This document shows, piece by piece, positions 1 through 6,818 of a stretch of 10,827 bases of DNA (positions are counted from its first letter, which is position 1; each line of letters opens with the position of its first letter). This DNA is from Bacteroidota bacterium (GTDB taxonomy: Bacteria; Bacteroidota; Ignavibacteria; SZUA-365): the NCBI GenBank assembly GCA_018224345.1, contig JAGTUW010000408.1, forward strand, positions 1 to 10,827. Direction: 5' to 3'. The notes beneath the pieces were generated by a model, which worked only from the letters and a program-made list of their open reading frames with translations, did not search any database and was not told where the DNA came from. The position numbers and the translations under genes were made by a program.

Positions 1-2
1 CA

Positions 3-1766
3 ATTGTCGACTCTCTGATCGCAATCGGCTATGCATCCGCGAAGGAGAAGGTCAACATCCTGCGCAAGGAATTGAACGCGATGGCCGTCCGGCGCATGCC
101 ACGACCTGAAGAGGCACAGACGCTCTATCACCTGCGGTCTGTTCCGGACGGAATTGCGCATTCCACATGGTATGACCGCGCACACGACATCGATGTACTA
201 TACAGCAAGGCCGTTCAGATCGCGAACGAGGGGAAGCATGCCAGGGTCGAGGTTCTGCTCCACTCCGATGCAACCGCGGAAATCGTGATGTCGCCCTCAA
301 CCCGCGTCACATCGATCAACGTCGTCGGGAATACATTACTCAGCAATGCCGTTCTGGCGGGGCTGGAATCGCGCTGGATCGGGACACCCATCAATGAATG
401 GACACAGCGTGGTATTTCGGAATACCTTCTCGAAGATTATCGAAAACAGGGGTTTTCTCTCGCACAGGTCGATTCACTTTATATTTTACCTGACGGTGCC
501 ATCCATATGTGGGTGGATGAAGGCGTGGTCGAACGAATTTCCGTACGCGGAAACACGCGGACGAATCATGTCGTGATCCTTCGTGAAATTCCTGTCCGTG
601 CCGGCAGTGTGTTTCGCATGGCGGACATGAAACGTGGCATGGAAAATCTGTTCGCGCTCGATCTTTTCCACTCCGTCGCCTATGACATCTTGCGTAACGA
701 CGATCAGATTCATCTTGTCATTCGTGTTGTTGAGCGTCCTTCCAAGATATTGCAGACCGGATTACTCGTCGACAACGAGCGGAACGCGCAACTCGGTCTG
801 CTATTGCGTGACGCCAATTTTCTCGGATCAGGCACGGAAATTGCAGCATCGTTTTTTGGTGGACATAATATCCGGGAATACGCGGTGCAGTTCAGCAGCA
901 ACCGGTTGTTCTATACACCGTTCAATACACGTATCCGTGCTTTCTACGGATTCCGTGATTATAATGGATATGCGGACGTGCCGGATCTCCCGAAACATCG
1001 TTTCGCACGCGACATTGCCCTCGTATACAGGAGTATCGACTACGGGGCTGCGGCTTCCTTCGGTATATACGTGCAGCGTTTCGGCCATCTGCAGGCGAAG
1101 TTACGTTACGCACAACAGAGTATCAGAACGGATCAGCTTCGCAACCCGGATGTGGATCCGATCACTGAAGAGCATCGTCTGGTGGAATGGGGGCTATCAT
1201 CGACGGTCGATACGCAGGACAAATATCCATATCCGAATAAGGGTATTTTGTTCGAAGGGGAATACACTTCCGCCCTTAGAGCGTTGGGTAGTGAGATCGC
1301 ATTCACACGGCTGACTCTTGGGTATGATTTCTATGTTCCCGTGATTCCCGATCATCTTGTGCTGCACCCCCGCATCCGCTTCGGCTATGGCGACAAGACC
1401 ATGCCACGAACGGAAGAATTCCGCATCGGGGGGCTGTATTCATTCATCGGGATGAGAGAAAACGAATACAATGGACGTCAAATCATTCTCGGTGGGATGG
1501 AACTCAGGTATGCCCTGCCCGTGCGCATTCTCTTTGACGCCTATCTCTCAATGCGGTATGATCTGGGACGCACATGGGCGAATCCGGAACTGGTCAAACT
1601 CGAGGACCTGCGTCATGGCGTCGGATTGCAACTCGGGTTGGACACTCCGATCGGACCGGCTGACTTCGCAGTGGGAAGAAGCTTCTATTTTCTACGTGCC
1701 AATCCTGTCACTCCTGTAAAATGGGGGCCCGTACATCTCTATTTCACCATCGGAGCGCGGCTGTAA
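3..1766 (+). CDS. Patatin-like phospholipase fused to POTRA domains and Omp85/BamA-type beta-barrel (5' end missing)
   Basis: The frame is open from the left edge, so this is the C-terminal 587 residues of a longer protein. The TTG at 72 and later ATGs are internal. The first ~25 residues (VDSLIAIGYASAKEKV) resemble the closing helix of a patatin domain in patatin-surface antigen fusions (PlpD-like); the catalytic GxSxG and Asp lie off-window, so the lipase half is inferred. From about residue 102 (VTSINVVGNT) and 176 (VERISVRGNT) there are two POTRA-like repeats, ending near 245. The rest is rich in alternating, aromatic beta-strands typical of a 16-stranded outer-membrane barrel. SFIGMRENEY at ~481 sits where Omp85 proteins carry the conserved loop-6 Arg motif. 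It ends HLYFTIGARL, a plausible last strand, though with Leu rather than the usual aromatic. Predicted role: type Vd-like secretion or surface display of a phospholipase. It is convergent with pepA, 99 nt away. Confidence 0.82.
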   Translation: MVDSLIAIGYASAKEKVNILRKELNAMAVRRMPRPEEAQTLYHLRSVPDGIAHSTWYDRAHDIDVLYSKAVQIANEGKHARVEVLLHSDATAEIVMSPSTRVTSINVVGNTLLSNAVLAGLESRWIGTPINEWTQRGISEYLLEDYRKQGFSLAQVDSLYILPDGAIHMWVDEGVVERISVRGNTRTNHVVILREIPVRAGSVFRMADMKRGMENLFALDLFHSVAYDILRNDDQIHLVIRVVERPSKILQTGLLVDNERNAQLGLLLRDANFLGSGTEIAASFFGGHNIREYAVQFSSNRLFYTPFNTRIRAFYGFRDYNGYADVPDLPKHRFARDIALVYRSIDYGAAASFGIYVQRFGHLQAKLRYAQQSIRTDQLRNPDVDPITEEHRLVEWGLSSTVDTQDKYPYPNKGILFEGEYTSALRALGSEIAFTRLTLGYDFYVPVIPDHLVLHPRIRFGYGDKTMPRTEEFRIGGLYSFIGMRENEYNGRQIILGGMELRYALPVRILFDAYLSMRYDLGRTWANPELVKLEDLRHGVGLQLGLDTPIGPADFAVGRSFYFLRANPVTPVKWGPVHLYFTIGARL

Positions 1767-1846
1767 CTACACGCAGTCCATGACCCGATAACATACGTAG
1801 CACACACAGATCTCAAATGCACTGCCATACCTGCCCAAACATCCAA

Positions 1847-1875
1847 CGCAGAAGGGAGTATAATACTATTCTGCG
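1847..1875 (-). terminator. Hairpin overlapping the pepA stop codon, possible terminator
   Basis: A 7-bp inverted repeat (CGCAGAA at 1847-1853, TTCTGCG at 1869-1875) encloses a second 5-bp one (AGTAT at 1857-1861, ATACT at 1863-1867). The pepA stop codon (1866-1868) lies inside it. No T-run follows on either strand, so it is not a textbook intrinsic terminator. It sits in the 99-nt gap between convergent genes, where a bidirectional terminator is expected. Confidence 0.35.
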
Positions 1876-3377
1876 GGCAAGGAACGCAGATAAGAAGTCA
1901 GGAGACGAACCCCAACGCCGGAACCACCTTTCGGATTATAATCGGAGGCTTTCTCCAGGATTGCCGTCCCTGCGATATCAAGATGCACCCAGGGGGTATC
2001 TTCGACAAAATGCTGCAGGAAGGCTGCGGCGGTGGAGGCCCCTCCCCACTTCCCAGCGACATTGACGAGATCTGCGACATCACTTTCCAGCATGCCTGCA
2101 TATTCCTCGAACAGCGGTAATTCCCAGACACGTTCGTAGGTGGACTCGCCTGCAGCACTGAGCGCATCCATGAGCTCGTCATCATTTCCAAGCATCCCGG
2201 TGGCATGGGAGGCGAGTGCCACAGCCACCGCACCAGTCAGCGTCGCAATGTCGATGATCGCCGCGGCTTTGAAACGCTGCGCATACACCAGGGCGTCCGC
2301 GAGAATCAGTCTTCCTTCCGCATCGGTATTCTTGATCTCGACAGTCGTACCGTCGGAAATCGTGATGATGTCACCGGGACGAAATGCCGCACCGCCTGTC
2401 ATATTGTCCGTAACCGGGATCAGTGCAACCACGCGGACAGGCAGTTTGAATTTTGCGATGGCGTACATCGTTCCGAGGACAGCTGCGGCACCGCTCATAT
2501 CCATTTTCATGTCATCCATGTTCGCCGAAGGTTTGATACAGAGCCCACCGGAGTCGAAGGTGATGCCCTTTCCCACCAGGACGGTAGGTCGAAGTCTGCG
2601 TTTCTTGTCGTTGTATTCCATGACGATAAAACGCGGGTCACTTTTGCTGCCCTGGTTGACGGCCAGCAGTCCTCCCATTTTGTTAGCCTCAATTTCCGGT
2701 TTGTTCAGAACGAGGGTCTTGATCGTGAATTTCTTGCCGAGGGCGACCGCCTGCTTGACCAATGTCTGGGTATCCATGAGATTTGCCGGCGCATTGGCAA
2801 GATTACGTGCGTACTCGACAGCCTCGATAAGAATAACCGCTTCGGAAATCGATGCTTTCAATCGGCTCTGATATCCTTCATCACATGTTACCACACGGAT
2901 TTCCTTGATCTTCCCCTTTTTGTCAGACGCATTTTTCTTCCTGAACGCATCGTACGAGTACAGCGCAAGCATTGCTCCTTCGAGCATGGCGATCGTGGCA
3001 TCCTCAAAAGAAATCGAAAGATCCTTTTTCAGTACTTCCTCGGTGGGAGCATATAATGCGACTGTAGGAGCAACCCAGGATTTCATTTCCTTCGCAGCGC
3101 GGGCCATTGTCCGCCGCAGGCGTTCCGCGCCAGAAATATCCGGATGACCCATTCCCACCAAAATGAACCTCCCATAGTCTGTCAACAGTGAGGTGCATTC
3201 TTTCTTCTTGCCGGTAAACTCACCACCGCTCTGCAAAGCAGCTATCACTTTCTTCAACTGCGGACAGACAGTGTTGACCGTCTTCTGAAACAGGGTATCG
3301 TCTTCAGGAAATGGAATGACATAGACATCTGCCTTGATACGATCCGGCCCGCCGTAATGACCTGTATATTTGATCAT
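1866..3377 (-). CDS. pepA: Leucyl aminopeptidase PepA (peptidase family M17)
   Basis: Cytosolic di-metal aminopeptidase that removes N-terminal residues from peptides; in E. coli PepA also binds DNA. The 503-residue protein has the small N-terminal M17 domain (about 1-165) and the catalytic domain (about 170-503). The signature NTDAEGRL is at 350-357. Metal ligands K270, D275, D293, D352 and E354 and catalytic K282 and R356 fall at the same numbers as in E. coli PepA (503 aa), which also supports the chosen start. The ATG at 3377 follows GGAG with 8-nt spacing. An in-frame TTG 20 codons upstream is possible, but its extension does not look like M17 sequence. It is 265 nt from the SDR gene upstream, so probably has its own promoter, though none is clear. 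All catalytic residues are intact. Confidence 0.96.
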   Translation of the reverse strand: MIKYTGHYGGPDRIKADVYVIPFPEDDTLFQKTVNTVCPQLKKVIAALQSGGEFTGKKKECTSLLTDYGRFILVGMGHPDISGAERLRRTMARAAKEMKSWVAPTVALYAPTEEVLKKDLSISFEDATIAMLEGAMLALYSYDAFRKKNASDKKGKIKEIRVVTCDEGYQSRLKASISEAVILIEAVEYARNLANAPANLMDTQTLVKQAVALGKKFTIKTLVLNKPEIEANKMGGLLAVNQGSKSDPRFIVMEYNDKKRRLRPTVLVGKGITFDSGGLCIKPSANMDDMKMDMSGAAAVLGTMYAIAKFKLPVRVVALIPVTDNMTGGAAFRPGDIITISDGTTVEIKNTDAEGRLILADALVYAQRFKAAAIIDIATLTGAVAVALASHATGMLGNDDELMDALSAAGESTYERVWELPLFEEYAGMLESDVADLVNVAGKWGGASTAAAFLQHFVEDTPWVHLDIAGTAILEKASDYNPKGGSGVGVRLLTSYLRSLPAE

Positions 3378-3642
3378 GTGCGTGTCTCCTCTATTTGGTT
3401 GAGCGGTGGCTTGGATGGAATGGGGACCTCCTTTCAAAACGATACCATGGATGCGACTGGGAGCGTCTGACGAGTGTCACCATCTCCATTATTCCGAATC
3501 CGCAATAACGGACTGGCGGAATGGTAACGGAAAATGGGAAAACAAACAAATAGGCGTTTGAGACCATACCTTGCACTTCGAGTATGGAAGCGCGCATGAC
3601 CTGCAATATCGCAGGTGTTGATGGTGGGTGGCTGTATGCCGA
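3378..3642 (-). other. 265-nt intergenic region between the SDR pair and pepA
   Basis: No convincing gene. It holds a 6-bp inverted repeat (CCATAC at 3564-3569, GTATGG at 3582-3587) followed on the minus strand by a T-rich stretch (about 3531-3555), a possible weak terminator for the SDR operon. It also holds an orphan full-strength Shine-Dalgarno-like AAAGGAGGT (minus strand, 3434-3426) about 50 nt before pepA. A minus-strand reading frame of 71 codons (3606-3391, TTG start) resembles no family I know and is probably spurious. No clear -35/-10 or Bacteroidetes-type -33/-7 promoter could be picked by eye. Confidence 0.4.
3386..3392 (-). promoter_or_regulatory. Ribosome-binding site that sets the pepA start
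   Basis: On the minus strand AGAGGAG lies 8 nt before the ATG at 3377. It favours this start over the longer in-frame reading from the TTG at 3437. Confidence 0.75.
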
Positions 3643-4359
3643 TCAGCGCGGGTTCGAGGGGCGGATATCGACTTCGCTGAGCAATGCGCGACGTGGAGCA
3701 CGAAGAATATCAATGATGGCTTCCGCCACATCTGCCGCCGCGAGAATTTTTTCCGTATCGGGTGACATGGGGGTGTTGTCGAAAAAACGTGTGTCCGTGG
3801 ATCCCGGAAACACGCAGGCGACACGTACATTCTTCGAACGTACTTCAAGCATCAGTGACTGGGCAAGTCCCCGGACCGCAAACTTCGCAGTCGAATAGGC
3901 GGTGCCTCCGGCGAAACCGTTTTTACCTGCGAGTGAAGAGACGATGAGCACATCGCCCCCCCCCTTCTCGATCATTGCGGGGACGGTATGACGCAGTGTC
4001 AGCCAGACACCACGAACATTCGTCGTCATGACACCATCGAATTCTTCGACACTCATATCCACAAGCGGTTTCATAATACCATAACCCGCATTTGCCACCA
4101 CAATATCGGGGACACCAACCTCTATCGCAGCTTTTTCGAGCAGACTGATCATTGCAGCTTCATCGCCGACATCGATCGAGGCAGTGAGTAGCGCTCCGGC
4201 GAGACCGGCCGCTTCCTGCTGCAATTCCTTGAGGCGCTGTTCACCGCGCGCACAGGCGATGACATTGGCACCTTCACGCAAGAGACGCAATGTCAGCGCC
4301 TTGCCGATACCACTACTCGCGCCGGTGACAAGCGCAACTTTTCCTTCAAACCCTGTCAT
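3643..4359 (-). CDS. Classical short-chain dehydrogenase/reductase (SDR copy 1)
   Basis: A 238-residue classical SDR, an NAD(P)H-dependent carbonyl/alcohol oxidoreductase of the cytosol. The Rossmann motif TGASSGIG is at 12-19, NAG at 90-92, and the catalytic tetrad is N114, S142, Y155, K159 (YSTAK). Arg38 after the second strand suggests NADP(H) preference. The end, SEVDIRPSNPR, resembles YdfG-like and sepiapterin-reductase-like SDRs. Its ATG overlaps the stop of the upstream SDR gene (ATGA), and a strong GGAGGT lies 5 nt before it inside that gene, so translation is coupled. It is the last gene of the PTPS-FolE-SDR-SDR unit. The context suggests pterin side-chain reduction, but substrate cannot be read from an SDR sequence; a general ketone/aldehyde reductase is the alternative. 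Confidence 0.88.
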   Translation of the reverse strand: MTGFEGKVALVTGASSGIGKALTLRLLREGANVIACARGEQRLKELQQEAAGLAGALLTASIDVGDEAAMISLLEKAAIEVGVPDIVVANAGYGIMKPLVDMSVEEFDGVMTTNVRGVWLTLRHTVPAMIEKGGGDVLIVSSLAGKNGFAGGTAYSTAKFAVRGLAQSLMLEVRSKNVRVACVFPGSTDTRFFDNTPMSPDTEKILAAADVAEAIIDILRAPRRALLSEVDIRPSNPR

Positions 4360-5075
4360 AACGGACCTCCGACCGGTTGGATGACAATTTCTTCCATCAT
4401 TACCGCTGCGGGTGCCTTACACGCGGAGATGACGGCTTCCGCCACATGATCGGGCTGCAGCATGCGTTCAGCATGCTTCTTTCGCACCGGATCGGGCCAG
4501 ATGTCCGTATCTGTCGCTCCGGGGTGCACAGAAAGCACGCGTACGCCTGACTTGCGTACCTCGAAGCGCAGGCAATCCGACAGCCACTTCAGTCCTCCTT
4601 TCGACGCCGCATAGGCGGAACTGTTCGGAAATACGTTTTTCGTTGCCATGGAATTGATCATGATGATTTGTCCTCCACCACGTGATATCATGTCGGGCAG
4701 GACGGCGCGCGCACAGAGGAAAGGACCACGGAGATTGACCGAGGTCAATGCGTCGAATTCCTCAATACTTGTGTCGAGAAATGTTTTGAACACCGACACG
4801 CCCGCGTTGTTGACAAGTATGTCAATCGGACCACACAGGTCCGTGATCCGTTCGGTCACGGCAGCGACCTCATTGGCATCACTGACGTCGCAGGGGATGG
4901 CCCGAACACCGAGCCCGAGTTCTGCAGCAACCGCCTCTAACCGCGGTGCGGAGCGTCCGCTGATAATCACTTCCGCGCCTTCACGGGCGAAGCCCGAGGC
5001 GAGCGCTTTCCCGATTCCGGTGCCGCCCCCGGTAACCCAAACCGTTGTGCCTTCAAATACCTGCTTCGTTTTCAT
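4356..5075 (-). CDS. Classical short-chain dehydrogenase/reductase (SDR copy 2), candidate sepiapterin reductase
   Basis: A 239-residue classical SDR: TGGGTGIG at 15-22, NNAG at 89-92, catalytic N114, S142, Y155 and K159 (YAASK), and Arg41 after the second strand, compatible with NADPH. It is clearly paralogous to the next gene, with catalytic residues at the same positions. The segment around S142 (ATKNVFPNSSAY), the HPGATDTDIW stretch and the end MEEIVIQPVGG recall, from memory, the Chlorobium tepidum sepiapterin reductase, which reduces 6-pyruvoyltetrahydropterin to threo-tetrahydrobiopterin. It starts 2 nt after the folE stop and overlaps the next SDR start by 4 nt. A role in tetrahydrobiopterin formation is therefore likely but inferred; specificity remains open. 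Confidence 0.87.
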   Translation of the reverse strand: MKTKQVFEGTTVWVTGGGTGIGKALASGFAREGAEVIISGRSAPRLEAVAAELGLGVRAIPCDVSDANEVAAVTERITDLCGPIDILVNNAGVSVFKTFLDTSIEEFDALTSVNLRGPFLCARAVLPDMISRGGGQIIMINSMATKNVFPNSSAYAASKGGLKWLSDCLRFEVRKSGVRVLSVHPGATDTDIWPDPVRKKHAERMLQPDHVAEAVISACKAPAAVMMEEIVIQPVGGPL

Positions 5076-5077
5076 TG

Positions 5078-5680
5078 TCAGAATCCTGTGTTTATGAGCC
5101 GGAGGAACTCTTCACGTGTTTTGGAATTGCTTTCGAACGCACCGACCATTTCACTGGTGGTAGCAATGGCATTCTGTTTTTGCACACCGCGCATCATCAT
5201 ACACATATGCTTGCCTTCGCATACGACAGCGACACCGAGGGGTTGAAGCACATTCTGCAATGCGTCCGCGATCTGCTGCGTCATGCGCTCCTGCACTTGC
5301 AGCCGCCTGGAGAACATTTCGACGAGTCTCGGCAGCTTGCTGAGGCCAACGATTTTTCCGTTCGGGATGTAGGCGATATGACAGCGACCGAAGAACGGCA
5401 GAAGATGATGTTCACAGAGCGAATAGAAGTCGATATCCTTGACGATGACCATTTCGTTATAATTCTCATGGAACACAGCTTCATTGATAACATCGTCGAT
5501 TTCCATCTCATAGCCCCTTGTCAGAAAACGGTAGGCTTTCGCAACGCGGTAGTGTGTGCGCAGCAACCCCTCCCGCTGCGGATCCTCTCCGAGCAGCCCC
5601 AATATATCCGATACACGACTCTCGAACTCCGGATCACGTTCAATGCTGGCCTCGGAGTCAATATTTGGATCCGTTATCAT
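5078..5680 (-). CDS. folE: GTP cyclohydrolase I (FolE)
   Basis: Converts GTP to 7,8-dihydroneopterin triphosphate, the entry step to folate, queuosine and tetrahydrobiopterin; a cytosolic homodecamer in this family. The 200-residue protein carries SLCEHH (zinc ligands C89 and H92, plus H91) and KHMCMMMRG (catalytic H158, zinc ligand C160), with the RRLQVQERMT stretch at 125-134 and GKIVGLSKLPRLVE at 108-121. The usual TPxR motif of the helical part is altered to THYR (42-45); zinc and catalytic residues are intact. Length is normal for a bacterial enzyme. The ATG overlaps the PTPS stop by 4 nt and is served by GAGGTG inside that gene, so it is translationally coupled; the next gene starts 2 nt after its stop. 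Context points to tetrahydrobiopterin-type synthesis rather than folate. Confidence 0.96.
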   Translation of the reverse strand: MITDPNIDSEASIERDPEFESRVSDILGLLGEDPQREGLLRTHYRVAKAYRFLTRGYEMEIDDVINEAVFHENYNEMVIVKDIDFYSLCEHHLLPFFGRCHIAYIPNGKIVGLSKLPRLVEMFSRRLQVQERMTQQIADALQNVLQPLGVAVVCEGKHMCMMMRGVQKQNAIATTSEMVGAFESNSKTREEFLRLINTGF

Positions 5681-6087
5681 TCTTCACCTCGATAATCGAC
5701 AAAATTCTTTTCGGTTTCATACAGACGTACTTGATAAAGACGGCCCTGCGGAATGTGGTCGACGAGTTGCCGCCAGATGCCAACAGCGATATTCTCAGAG
5801 GTGGGAATCACATCATGCAAAAAATCGACATCGACATTGAGATTGCGGTGGTCAACTCTGGAAATGACACGCTCGATAATTACCTGCTTGAGCTTCTTGA
5901 GATCAACGACATACCCTGTTGCAGGGTCGATATCACCTGCCACTGTAATTTCCACATAGTAGTTGTGACCGTGTCCTGCCGCGTTATTGCATTTCCCGAA
6001 CACTTCATGATTTCGTTCATCACTCCATGTCGGGTTGAACAATCTATGAGAAGACGAAAAATGCTCTCGTCTGGTGACGTACATCAT
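5677..6087 (-). CDS. ptpS: 6-pyruvoyltetrahydropterin synthase (PTPS-II type) of the QueD/PTPS family
   Basis: A 136-residue T-fold enzyme. Zinc ligands H14 (SSSHR), H39 and H41 (HGH), catalytic C33, D79-H80 (VDHRNLN) and substrate-anchoring E124 (YETEKN) are all present. The spacing C33-x5-HGH is that of the eukaryotic, tetrahydrobiopterin-forming PTPS. QueD of queuosine synthesis has C-x3-HGH, and the folate-type PTPS-III has Glu instead of Cys. The stretches GKCNNAAGHGHNY and GDIDPATG are close to the mammalian enzyme as I recall it. Expected reaction: dihydroneopterin triphosphate to 6-pyruvoyltetrahydropterin. The start is set by AAGGAG 8 nt before ATG 6087; a second ATG follows directly. 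It overlaps folE by 4 nt. Automated annotation may call it QueD or 6-carboxytetrahydropterin synthase; no queC or queE lies in the window. Confidence 0.93.
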   Translation of the reverse strand: MMYVTRREHFSSSHRLFNPTWSDERNHEVFGKCNNAAGHGHNYYVEITVAGDIDPATGYVVDLKKLKQVIIERVISRVDHRNLNVDVDFLHDVIPTSENIAVGIWRQLVDHIPQGRLYQVRLYETEKNFVDYRGEE

Positions 6088-6231
6088 GCGTTACACTCCT
6101 TGTTGACTGGAGGATCTTCAATAATCATGATCACTACCGGTAAGTCACTGGAAGCCAGCACGCGGGAACCACCGTGGTTGCATGAGAACATCCCACGACT
6201 CTTCCCCGTCAGGGTGAGACTGTGCCAGGTC
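6088..6231 (-). promoter_or_regulatory. Structured 144-nt leader before the pterin operon
   Basis: On the minus strand this gap holds several short inverted repeats: TGAGAC/GTCTCA (6215-6234, 8-nt loop, overlapping the DUF3501 stop), AACCAC/GTGGTT with a 1-nt centre, and the 8-bp palindrome TACCGGTA. A 35-codon frame (MFSCNHGG...) runs through it and its TGA overlaps the ptpS ATG. No T-run follows the first hairpin. It could hold a promoter plus leader for ptpS-folE-SDR-SDR; no known riboswitch was recognised. Confidence 0.35.
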
Positions 6232-6810
6232 TCAGAGAAGATCTTTAAGCAGGCTACTACGCGTCTCACCCTCGATTGCGACCTCAGCGGTACAGTGTTT
6301 GTGACAGGAGCGCAGTGAAACGGGAACGGCGGGATTGGAGAACGCCGCGATCTGTGCTTCTGTAAAAGCAAAATGGATGTAGAACACGTCGCCCGTGCAG
6401 AGCAGGGATTCGTCTTCGACATCAAAACGGGCGGGGATGCGGTCCTCCCCGACATGCATGGCAATGCAATCTTTTGTCAATCCCTGCATGCGACGCAAGG
6501 TATTGTCGACGTCGCGGTATTCGGGAATGCGCAGAATAAGCGTTGCACTGAGCTCATTCGGTCCCGGGATCAGCAGATTGAAACAGCTCAGCTCCAGAGC
6601 AACACGCTCAGGACTGTCGGACTGTTCGACACGGAGCATTTCCTGGACCTGGAAGCGCACCGTCTCCCGGTTTTCAAAAATCACCACACAACTATCACCC
6701 AGTTCAAGACGACGTAATCTGCGCAGATCCTGCATGTGAGATCGCGTGTATGCTCGTTGTCGCTCGTATTCCTGCAACGACAATATTTCTTCGACAGACA
6801 ATGCTTTCAT
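6232..6810 (-). CDS. DUF3501 family protein
   Basis: A 192-residue soluble protein recognised as DUF3501 by SLQEYERQRAYTRSHM (11-26), the hallmark ENRETVRFQVQEMLR (46-60) and NLLIPGPNELSATLIL (78-93). No enzymatic function is established for the family that I know of; members are often seen near rubrerythrin and iron-sulfur oxidoreductase genes. This fits its position 8 nt downstream of bcp, probably in the same transcript. There is no signal peptide or membrane segment. The C-terminal part has C169-H-K-H-C173 where I recall family members having a plainer His/Pro-containing segment; these residues could bind metal or form a disulfide, but that is inference. The ATG at 6810 lacks a strong Shine-Dalgarno sequence (GGAAAG 12 nt upstream), so coupling to bcp is plausible. 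Confidence 0.85.
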   Translation of the reverse strand: MKALSVEEILSLQEYERQRAYTRSHMQDLRRLRRLELGDSCVVIFENRETVRFQVQEMLRVEQSDSPERVALELSCFNLLIPGPNELSATLILRIPEYRDVDNTLRRMQGLTKDCIAMHVGEDRIPARFDVEDESLLCTGDVFYIHFAFTEAQIAAFSNPAVPVSLRSCHKHCTAEVAIEGETRSSLLKDLL

Positions 6811-6818
6811 ATTTATAC

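Noticed and set aside
634..1314. Plus-strand 226-codon frame inside the Omp85-type gene
   Set aside because: Out-of-frame shadow with Ser/Arg/Ile-rich translation; the overlapping frame shows clear POTRA and barrel features.
2140..3056. Plus-strand frames of 243 and 283 codons within pepA
   Set aside because: Shadows of the well-conserved pepA gene on the other strand; no family resemblance and no ribosome-binding site of note.
3391..3606. 71-codon minus-strand frame just upstream of pepA, ending 13 nt before its start
   Set aside because: TTG start without a good ribosome-binding site, and no recognisable domain. Kept only as a note in the intergenic entry.
5045..5695. 216-codon plus-strand frame opposite folE
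   Set aside because: Mirror of folE, which has all its catalytic motifs on the minus strand.
5078..6087. Queuosine pathway (QueD plus FolE) as the explanation of the pterin genes
   Set aside because: The Cys-to-HGH spacing is that of PTPS-II rather than QueD, and SDRs rather than QueC/QueE follow. It remains the main alternative until tested.
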